Assembly: GCA_052148155.1 (NCBI GenBank)
Contig: JBKQIY010000230.1
Coordinates: forward strand, 1-38,996
Direction: 5' to 3'
DNA: 38,996 bases
DNA from: JBBQER01 sp052148155
GTDB taxonomy: Bacteria; Actinomycetota; Acidimicrobiia; IMCC26256; PALSA-610
In this document: in pieces, positions 33,128 through 38,996 of the stretch
How positions within the stretch are numbered: position 1 is the stretch's first letter
Layout: each line of letters starts with the position of its first letter
Notes under the pieces: generated by a model
What the model saw: only the letters and a program-made list of their open reading frames with translations
Database searches by the model: none
What the model was told of the DNA's origin: nothing
Position numbers and translations under genes: made by a program

Positions 33128-34057
33128 ATGAACCGGGTGACCGAGGAACGCGCCGCACAGATCTTCGCCGCGACGACGCGGTGGGGCCGGTGCGGCGCCA
33201 AGGACGAGCGCGGAGCGCTCAACCTGCTCACGCCCGAGCGTGTCCAACGCGCTTCGGGTCTCGTATGCGACGGCATTGTCGTCGCCTGCGGACGCGAGCT
33301 CGCGGTCGTGTCGGCGGCCGACAACCCGCAACCCGCCCTGCATCACATGGTTCTCGGCGGCGATGTCGGCGGCACCCGCCGCACCGGGCTGCAGGCCTCG
33401 GCCGACTTCGTCGGGGTGTCGTTCCACGGCATGGCCGTGTCTCACATCGACGCGCTGTGCCACGTGTTCGTCGCTGGCCAGATGTGGAACGGCTTTCCCG
33501 CGAGCGACGTCACCAGCGTCGGCGCCCAACGCAACTCGATTGCCGCTGGCTTCGGTGGGATCGTCGGTCGGGGCGTACTGCTCGACGTCCCTCGCCAACG
33601 TGGTCTCGAGTGGCTCGAACCCGGCGACGCCATCACACCCGCCGACCTCGACGCCGCCTGCGCCGCGCAGGGCGTGCACCTCGACACCGGCGACATCGTT
33701 CTCGTGGGTACCGGCCGCGACGCCCGCCGTGCGCAACACGGACCGTGGGATCCCAACGGCGTCGGCCTCGCCGGCCTCGACGCCGAGTGCATCCCCTGGC
33801 TCGCCGAGCGCGACCCGTCAATGCTCGGCTGCGACGGTGTATCCGACATCCTGCCGGCCAACGACCACAGCTGGGCCCTCCCGGTGCATCAATGCCTGCT
33901 CGTCGGCATGGGCGTGCACCTGCTCGACAACCTGCATCTCGGCCGTCTCGCCGCCGCGTGCGCCGAGGCCCAGCGGTGGGAATTCCTGTTCGCCGTCTCG
34001 CCGCTGCAGATCGGCGGCGGCACCGGGTCACCCATCAACCCGATCGCCGTTCTCTAA
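33128..34057 (+). CDS. Cyclase-family metal hydrolase (kynurenine formamidase-like)
   Basis: The 309-residue protein belongs to the cyclase superfamily (PF04199). The metal-binding pattern H-x5-H-x-D-x3-H is visible as His100, His106, Asp108 and His112 in FHGMAVSHIDALCH. The N-terminal WGRCGAKDERGALNLLTPE and the C-terminal NDHSWALPVHQCLLVGMGVHLL are typical of the acidimicrobial/mycobacterial branch. Members hydrolyse amides or lactones, such as N-formylkynurenine or isatin, in the cytoplasm. The exact substrate cannot be assigned. ATG at 33128 is taken; TATCGA immediately before it is too close to serve as its -10. A 206-bp spacer separates it from the GrpB gene. Confidence 0.87.
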   Translation: MNRVTEERAAQIFAATTRWGRCGAKDERGALNLLTPERVQRASGLVCDGIVVACGRELAVVSAADNPQPALHHMVLGGDVGGTRRTGLQASADFVGVSFHGMAVSHIDALCHVFVAGQMWNGFPASDVTSVGAQRNSIAAGFGGIVGRGVLLDVPRQRGLEWLEPGDAITPADLDAACAAQGVHLDTGDIVLVGTGRDARRAQHGPWDPNGVGLAGLDAECIPWLAERDPSMLGCDGVSDILPANDHSWALPVHQCLLVGMGVHLLDNLHLGRLAAACAEAQRWEFLFAVSPLQIGGGTGSPINPIAVL

Positions 34058-34263
34058 TGTCGCTCTTCGCGACCCGCGCCAGAGCACCGCACGCAGCGCA
34101 CCGGCCCGCGTAACGGTTGCGACCGGCCGGCATGGCAGCTGAGTCCTCCTTGGGCGCGATCTGGGACAGTTCGAACCGTTGTGCCATCAGGTCGCGCGAA
34201 CTCAAACTCCACCCAGGCTGACGAACGCCACAAGGCGACGCGACCGAGCGCGAGACTTGGGCG

Positions 34264-34836
34264 GTGAGCGCGCCCGAAGTCGTCATCGTTGACTATGACC
34301 CGGACTGGCCCGGGTACGCGACCGCGCTGATCGACACGTTGGCGAACGCGTTGGGTGGGGTCGCGCGGCGGATCGATCACATCGGGAGCACGTCGATCCC
34401 GGGTATGGCGGCCAAAGATGTGGTTGACATCCAAGTCGGAGTCGACGATCTGGACGATGCGGTCGTCGCCCTCGACGAGCCCCTGCGCGCGCTCGGGTTC
34501 AGACTTGGAGCTTTCGATCGCGATCACGTTCCCGCTGGTTGTGCCGACGACCAGAGTCTGTGGGTGAAGCGGTTCTGGTCGCGGCGCGGGAGCGTCGATA
34601 GGGATGTGAATCTGCACGTGCGCCGGATCGGTTCTGCGAACGAGCGGCTTGCATTGCTCTTTCGCGACTGGTTTCGCGCGCATCCGAGCGCGGTGCCCGC
34701 GTACGCGGCTTTCAAGCGGGCGCTCGCCGACACGGTTCCCGACGGCGCTGTGTATTCCGACATCAAGGACCCGGTAGTGGATCTCGTTGCAACGATCGCC
34801 GAGACCTGGGCCAGACACACCAGCTGGAATCCGTAA
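34264..34836 (+). CDS. GrpB family protein (UPF0157, nucleotidyltransferase-like)
   Basis: The 190-residue protein has the GrpB signature: VVIVDYDPDWPGYA at 6-19, then HIGSTSIPGMAAKDVVDIQV at 39-58, which contains the GS motif and two acidic residues of the nucleotidyltransferase-like fold, and DRDVNLHV strand motifs. The family is widespread and has been linked to CoA biosynthesis or glutamate-related functions only by fusion or neighbourhood, so no reaction can be stated. GTG at 34264 is taken because it directly precedes the conserved start. It is likely a soluble cytoplasmic protein and monocistronic. Confidence 0.88.
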   Translation: MSAPEVVIVDYDPDWPGYATALIDTLANALGGVARRIDHIGSTSIPGMAAKDVVDIQVGVDDLDDAVVALDEPLRALGFRLGAFDRDHVPAGCADDQSLWVKRFWSRRGSVDRDVNLHVRRIGSANERLALLFRDWFRAHPSAVPAYAAFKRALADTVPDGAVYSDIKDPVVDLVATIAETWARHTSWNP

Positions 34837-35188
34837 GCGCCTCCGACGCTCGCGACGGCCGGTACCTTATGAGCGATGCCGCCGACGCGCACGCCGCACT
34901 GTCGGCGTTCGGGGATATCTCTGGCGCGCAATTCGGGGACGTCGCGCATCAGCGGAACGCCTCTCCTTCTTGGCGGGTGCTGAGCGAAAAGGAGCGTCTC
35001 TGCACGACGAAGATGCCGTTCGCGCCGGCAGCTGATGAGGCTCGAGCGCAACGGCGCCCGGTACTCGCTGCTGCTGAGGAACAGTTGCGCACGGCGTGAC
35101 AGCCAGTGTCCGACCGCACCCCGAGCGAAGGAAAGGGCCGACTGGACCCGTCCGCTCTGCCGGATCGACGGCAGGTCTGTCGTCGCGA
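34837..35188. other. 352-bp spacer with one doubtful ORF
   Basis: A 76-codon frame from ATG 34869 (34869-35099) gives MSDAADAHAALSAFGDISGA, then residues ending AAEEQLRTA. The composition is not Arg-rich like most shadows, so it may be a small gene or fragment, but it lacks a ribosome site and a family match. Nothing else is seen. Confidence 0.35.
34869..35099 (+). CDS. Doubtful small ORF, unknown
   Basis: A 76-residue product with an acidic/Ala-rich start and a helical end, no recognised family, no signal peptide or membrane segment. GGTACCTT lies directly before the ATG, with no ribosome site. It is listed only because its residue composition is more like a protein than the surrounding shadow frames. 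Confidence 0.2.
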   Translation: MSDAADAHAALSAFGDISGAQFGDVAHQRNASPSWRVLSEKERLCTTKMPFAPAADEARAQRRPVLAAAEEQLRTA

Positions 35189-35347
35189 CTACGTGCCCGA
35201 TTTCTGACGACTGGTCTTGCTCCTCACAGCAGCCACGACGCCCGCCAAGAGCACCACGATCGGGAGCCACAGCGGCCCGATTCCTGCGATCAGCATGAAA
35301 AGTCCGAGCACCGCTACTGCTACCGCGGGCCAAAACATGCGTGTCAT
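35189..35347 (-). CDS. Small two-helix membrane protein
   Basis: The 52-residue protein begins MTRMFWPAVAVAVLGLFMLI and has two hydrophobic segments (about 5-22 and 26-41) separated by a GPLW turn, followed by a basic tail RSKTSRQKSGT that should lie in the cytoplasm. ATG at 35347 was chosen over an upstream in-frame start (35398) because GAAGGAGA sits 6 nt before it. The family is not known; many actinobacteria have such small inner-membrane proteins, and this one stands alone between long spacers. Confidence 0.7.
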   Translation of the reverse strand: MTRMFWPAVAVAVLGLFMLIAGIGPLWLPIVVLLAGVVAAVRSKTSRQKSGT

Positions 35348-35992
35348 GATTCGTCTCCTTCGCGACGGGCTTGACCTACCGCACCTCGCCGTGCCCACGC
35401 GACGGCGTCTGTCACGTCATACCGGCTGTACGTCATCCCTACGGGACGGGCCTCCTTTCACTTCCTACCGGACACCCAACATCATCGACCGCGGGGCTTG
35501 CTCGATCGCGAGTATGCGCTTGCTGTCATTGACGGCAAAGGGGGCCAGCCCGCGCACTCCGTCGTACCAGCACCCCGGCGCCCGGAACCGGTCGGGCGCT
35601 CAGCTCACTATTCGCAAGTGCCGCGGCCGTGACCCGCAGCGACCACGGCTGAGCGCCGTAGGAGTGCCTCCGAGTTGTCAGTGGCTTCGTGCGCCTCGTG
35701 AGTCGACAGGCTCGGCCCTGATCGCGAAGTCGTGCCAGCGCACGGGGCGTCACCCAGGGCCGTGATTATGAGAGCGTTGCGCACCCCAGTCACATTGTTC
35801 TGGTGCGTCGCGCGTATGTGACACTCACCGGGTTCTGAGCTCGTGTGGTGGTAGCACGACCGATGCCGATGGGCTGACCACCTTGGCGGAGGCGGACGGC
35901 GCGCACAGACTGGCGTGGAGCGATACAGGCCTGGAAGGTCGTTGGAGGTTCGGTGAGGTTGTGAGTTTCAGTGCCGGCGGCGGCGTTTCATC
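35348..35992. other. 645-bp spacer with nested inverted repeats
   Basis: The spacer separates the small membrane protein gene from the permease gene. It includes a pair of ACGTCAT repeats (about 35415-35437) and nested inverted repeats at 35780-35822. No gene is supported. Confidence 0.45.
35780..35822. repeat. Nested inverted repeats
   Basis: CGCACC (35780-35785) pairs with GGTGCG (35802-35807), and GTCACAT (35789-35795) pairs perfectly with ATGTGAC (35816-35822). The two stems interleave, so they can form alternative or pseudoknot structures but not both as simple hairpins. It lies about 170 nt before the permease start and may regulate it. Confidence 0.4.
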
Positions 35993-38500
35993 TTGAGGCA
36001 CGTGCGGAGGTTCGCGTGGTATCGCTTCCGCGTCACGTACGGTCGGCGTTGGGGCGGCTTACTTGCAGTCGTCCTGCTGGTCGGGTTAGTCGGCGGATTG
36101 GCGATGGGTGCGGTGGCGGGAGCGCGGCGGACGCAGTCGTCGTTTCCCGCGTTCTTGGCGAGTACGCATCCTTCCGATCTGCTGGTACTGCACAACGACA
36201 GTGCCAACGACAGCAACCAAAGCGACCCTGCGTTCTTGCGGACGCTCGCTGCTCTCCCGCAGGTGCGGCGGGTCGAGAGCGTGACGGATCCGACCGAGCA
36301 GGTGTTGGGCTCGAACGGGTTCCCCGCGCAAGACGCGACCTCGCACCTGTTCAACTCATCGACGCAGGTCCTCGCCGACGTCGATGGTGAGTTCTACGAC
36401 CAGGACCGCCCCACGGTGATTCAGGGCCGGCTTGCGGACCCGGCACTCGCGGATGAGATGGTCATGAGCGCCGACGCCGCAGGACTGTTGCACTTGCACG
36501 TGGGTGATGTCGTGCATTTCGGCTTCTACACCAACGCCCAAACAAACGAGAACTCCTATGGCACCGCCGCGCAGACACCACAGTTGCGGATCGGCGTGAA
36601 GCTCGTGGGGATCGTCCGGTTTCATTTCGAGATCGTCCGAGACGACTACGACCGGACGTTGCGATTGGTGTTGCTCACGCCGGCGCTCACGCGGCCCCTT
36701 GACCAGTGTTGTGCAAACGGCGTGCAGGCCGGCGTCCAACTCCGCGATGGCAGCCGCGACGACACCGCCGTACAAGCCGAGATCAAGCAGAAGCTGGCGA
36801 ACTCGTCGGTGCTGCAGATCACCGCAGTCGAGGAAGCGACAGCCGAGCGGGCCATCGCACCACAATCGATCGCGCTCGGCGTCTTCGGCGCGATCGCCGC
36901 ACTCGCAGCGCTGCTCATCGCGGGTCAGGCAATCGGCCGCCAGCTGCGCGGGGGTGCCGACGACCTCGACACGGAACGCGCGTTGGGCGCAAGCCCCGCG
37001 ATGACCGTGGCTGACGGGCTGATCGGTGTCGTCGGTGCCGTCGTGGCCGGCGCGCTCCTTGCAACCGCGATCGCGGTCGCGCTCTCGCCGTTGTCGCCGC
37101 TCGGCCCGGTCCGGCCCGTGTATCCGCATCCCGGGATCGCGTTTGACTGGACCGTCCTCGGCGCCGGCGCCGCAAGCCTGATCGTCGTTCTATCCGTCAC
37201 CGCAGTCGCGCTGGCCTACCGGCAAGCCCCTCACCGTGCTGCGCGACGCGCCGCGCTTGGGTCCCGGCGTCGGTCGCGCGTCGCGACCGTCGCCGCAACC
37301 TCGGGCCTGGCCGTCTCGGGCGTCGCCGGGATACGCCTCGCACTCGACCCCGGACGCGACAACCGCACGGTGCCGGTCCGTTCCGCGATCCTGGGCGCAG
37401 TGCTCGCGATCGTCGTCGTGGTCGCGACAGTCGTGTTCGGGTCGAGTCTCAACACTCTCGTGTCTCATCCCGCGTTATACGGCTGGAACTGGAACTACGA
37501 GATGTTGGGGAACTACAGCGGCCTCGCCGACATCCCACTTCCGCAGACCGGCCAGTTGCTCGACCGCGATCCCTACGTGGCCTCTTGGTCGCGAGTGTCC
37601 TTCGATGACCTCCGCATCGACGGTCAAGACGTCCCCGTCCTCGGAACTACTCCCAACGCCTCCGTCGCACCCCCCGTCCTATCAGGACACGCGCTCGACG
37701 CGCCCAACCAGGTCGTCATGGGCCCCACCACGCTCGCCCGACTGCACAAACACATCGGTGACACGGTCACCTTCGATAACAGTGTGACCAACCCCATCCA
37801 GCTCGTCATCGTCGGGACCGCAACGCTGCCCGCGATCGGCGCCGGCGAAACCCTTCACCTCGAAATCGGGACCGGCGCCGTGCTCTCCGAGCAACTCATC
37901 CCCGAACGCGATCGAGGATTCGGTGACCTCCCAACCAGTCCCGAAGCCGTGTTCGTCCGCTTCCGGCCCGGCGCGAATCCGACCGACGCCCGTCGCTCGT
38001 TAGACCAGATCGCAACCGACGTCGAAAACATCAAAGGCCACGGCCCACCCACCGTCGTTCCCGTGCAGCGCCCCGCTGAGATCGTCAACTACCGCACCAT
38101 GGGTAACACCCCCGCCCTGCTCGGCGCTGCGCTCGCCGCAGGCGCGGTCGTCGCGCTCGGCCTCACCCTGCTCGCCTCGGTCCGTCGCCGCCGACGTGAG
38201 CTCGCCCTCCTCAAAACGCTCGGCTTCACCCGCCGACAACTCGCCGCGACCGTCGCCTGGCAAGCCAGCGTCGCAGTCGCGATCGGCGTGCTCATCGGTG
38301 TGCCACTGGGTATCGTCGCCGGCCGCGCGCTCTGGGACCAATTCGCGAACGCACTTCACGTCGTACCCGAACCGACCGTTCCCACACTCGCCATCGTGCT
38401 CATCGCGGTGGGCGCGATCGTCCTCGCCAACCTCGTCGCCGCCATCCCTGGCCGCCAAGCCGCACGCACCAAAACCGCGGTACTCCTCCACGCCGAGTAA
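35993..38500 (+). CDS. FtsX-like ABC permease, two-module
   Basis: The 835-residue membrane protein starts with a helix at about 20-46 (LLAVVLLVGLVGGLAMGAVAG), then a large extracytoplasmic domain (47-290), three helices between about 295 and 410 (first FtsX core), another helix near 465-485, a second external domain (about 486-700) and three helices to about 825. The last core contains ELALLKTLGFTRRQL, the FtsX-type coupling-helix motif. It would work with a separate ATP-binding subunit to export lipoproteins or peptides or to relay mechanical signals, as in MacB/LolCE-type systems. No ATPase gene is found in the window. The start is TTG 35993 or more likely GTG 36002; neither has a good ribosome site. 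Confidence 0.88.
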   Translation: MRHVRRFAWYRFRVTYGRRWGGLLAVVLLVGLVGGLAMGAVAGARRTQSSFPAFLASTHPSDLLVLHNDSANDSNQSDPAFLRTLAALPQVRRVESVTDPTEQVLGSNGFPAQDATSHLFNSSTQVLADVDGEFYDQDRPTVIQGRLADPALADEMVMSADAAGLLHLHVGDVVHFGFYTNAQTNENSYGTAAQTPQLRIGVKLVGIVRFHFEIVRDDYDRTLRLVLLTPALTRPLDQCCANGVQAGVQLRDGSRDDTAVQAEIKQKLANSSVLQITAVEEATAERAIAPQSIALGVFGAIAALAALLIAGQAIGRQLRGGADDLDTERALGASPAMTVADGLIGVVGAVVAGALLATAIAVALSPLSPLGPVRPVYPHPGIAFDWTVLGAGAASLIVVLSVTAVALAYRQAPHRAARRAALGSRRRSRVATVAATSGLAVSGVAGIRLALDPGRDNRTVPVRSAILGAVLAIVVVVATVVFGSSLNTLVSHPALYGWNWNYEMLGNYSGLADIPLPQTGQLLDRDPYVASWSRVSFDDLRIDGQDVPVLGTTPNASVAPPVLSGHALDAPNQVVMGPTTLARLHKHIGDTVTFDNSVTNPIQLVIVGTATLPAIGAGETLHLEIGTGAVLSEQLIPERDRGFGDLPTSPEAVFVRFRPGANPTDARRSLDQIATDVENIKGHGPPTVVPVQRPAEIVNYRTMGNTPALLGAALAAGAVVALGLTLLASVRRRRRELALLKTLGFTRRQLAATVAWQASVAVAIGVLIGVPLGIVAGRALWDQFANALHVVPEPTVPTLAIVLIAVGAIVLANLVAAIPGRQAARTKTAVLLHAE

Positions 38501-38913
38501 CAACACAACGCGGAACCATTTTTGGTTGGTCCCTTGGACACCGCACAGCAGGAAGCGGTCGAATGCGGCCGCCACGCCATCACCGTCGCCCGTCATGCCG
38601 GCGACCCGCACGGCGTCCGCGTCGACGCCGACCTCGGCGGCGCAGACGATCCGGATTCGAAATCTGGAGGACCTCCACAACCTGTTCACCATTCGTGCTG
38701 CCCGACGGCGGTCGTCGCGTTCCTCATAGCGCGTCGACCTCACGGGTACACGAATGGCGGCACGAGTTCTGGCACGTCCAACGGTGTCCGATCCTGGGCA
38801 TCATCTGGACACCGGCACAGATAGTCAGACCGCCCCGATTAATCGTCGGTCGGCATTGCGCGGACGTCGCTAGGGAGCTATAGCCGGCGAAGCCGGCACA
38901 GTTGAGTCAAGTT
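38501..38913. other. 413-bp spacer with a strong hairpin
   Basis: A plus-strand stretch (about 38522-38640) reads LVGPLDTAQQEAVECGRHAI, then residues like VARHAGDPHGV. It has no full family match and may be a remnant. The hairpin at 38883-38897 is listed separately. Confidence 0.35.
38883..38897 (-). terminator. Hairpin GCCGGC-TTC-GCCGGC after the partial minus-strand gene
   Basis: A perfect 6-bp stem with a 3-nt loop begins 16 nt after the TGA of the partial gene at the window's right end, so it may end that transcript. No U-tract follows, and it could equally be an insertion-sequence end. Confidence 0.4.
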
Positions 38914-38996
38914 TCATGCGGCGAGGCCGGATTCGGCGATGATCGTGTTGAGGGTGGTGTCGAGACGTTCGAGTTGGCGGCGTAACGGTGTGTCGA
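38914..38996 (-). CDS. C-terminal fragment of an unidentified protein (3' end only)
   Basis: The minus-strand frame is open from the window edge to TGA 38914-38916 and encodes about 26 residues, DTPLRRQLERLDTTLNTIIA and ESGLAA. This is a helical, coiled-coil-like end, rich in Leu and Arg. It could belong to a transposase or a regulator, but the fragment is too short to say. Confidence 0.5.
   Translation of the reverse strand, partial: DTPLRRQLERLDTTLNTIIAESGLAA

Noticed and set aside
32887..34113. A 408-codon Arg-rich open frame on the plus strand
   Set aside because: It is a shadow of the cyclase gene: the composition is almost all Arg/Ala/His, without motifs or a start signal.

Overview
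The window is a GC-rich chromosomal segment from an actinobacterium. Acidimicrobiia or a similar uncultured, mycobacteria-like lineage is the best guess. The signs are several GTG/TTG starts, many apparently leaderless promoters (a TANNNT box ending 6-7 nt before the start codon), a mycobacterial LigB-type DNA ligase, paired FadE-type acyl-CoA dehydrogenases and FtsX/LysE/PilZ genes typical of that phylum. I see no tRNA, rRNA, CRISPR array or complete insertion sequence.

Region 1 (1-15.7 kb) is a catabolic island for an acyl-CoA or oxygenated hydrophobic substrate. It opens with the C-terminus of a probable ABC substrate-binding protein. Two overlapping acyl-CoA dehydrogenase genes follow on the minus strand and probably form a heteromeric enzyme; they diverge from a crotonase-family gene. 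Next come a duplicated GntR-FCD/GntR-FCD regulator and a plus-strand operon of aldehyde dehydrogenase, APH-type kinase and a DUF7064/7065-like protein. A second crotonase then diverges from an operon of acyl-CoA synthetase, cytochrome P450, a second DUF7064/7065-like protein and a second APH-type kinase. P450 and aldehyde dehydrogenase could oxidise the substrate, the ligase make the CoA thioester, the kinases phosphorylate a hydroxyl, and the dehydrogenases and crotonases eliminate or isomerise. This resembles the known LvaA/LvaC and ACAD10/11 4-hydroxyacid routes, but the assignment is inference. The kinase plus DUF pair occurs twice, with the kinase's accessory helical domain at opposite ends; this is the most interesting feature of the window.

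Region 2 (15.7-29 kb) is loosely packed. It holds a nucleoside phosphorylase-family enzyme, a small membrane-anchored protein, a large secreted beta-propeller-like protein, a PilZ protein, ATP-dependent DNA ligase LigB, a secreted spherulin-4-like protein, a three-repeat Ser/Thr-rich protein with a natural poly-His run, a GNAT acetyltransferase and a patatin-like lipase. Gaps of 350-800 bp separate these genes, and several contain palindromes or hairpins.

Region 3 (29-39 kb) has a frameshifted maltokinase-cap-like gene, a second P450, a VOC protein, a broken LysE transporter gene, a cyclase-family hydrolase, a GrpB protein, a two-helix small membrane protein and a large FtsX-type permease without an ATPase partner. 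It ends in a partial minus-strand gene behind a strong hairpin. The two broken genes could reflect real decay or homopolymer errors in the assembly.
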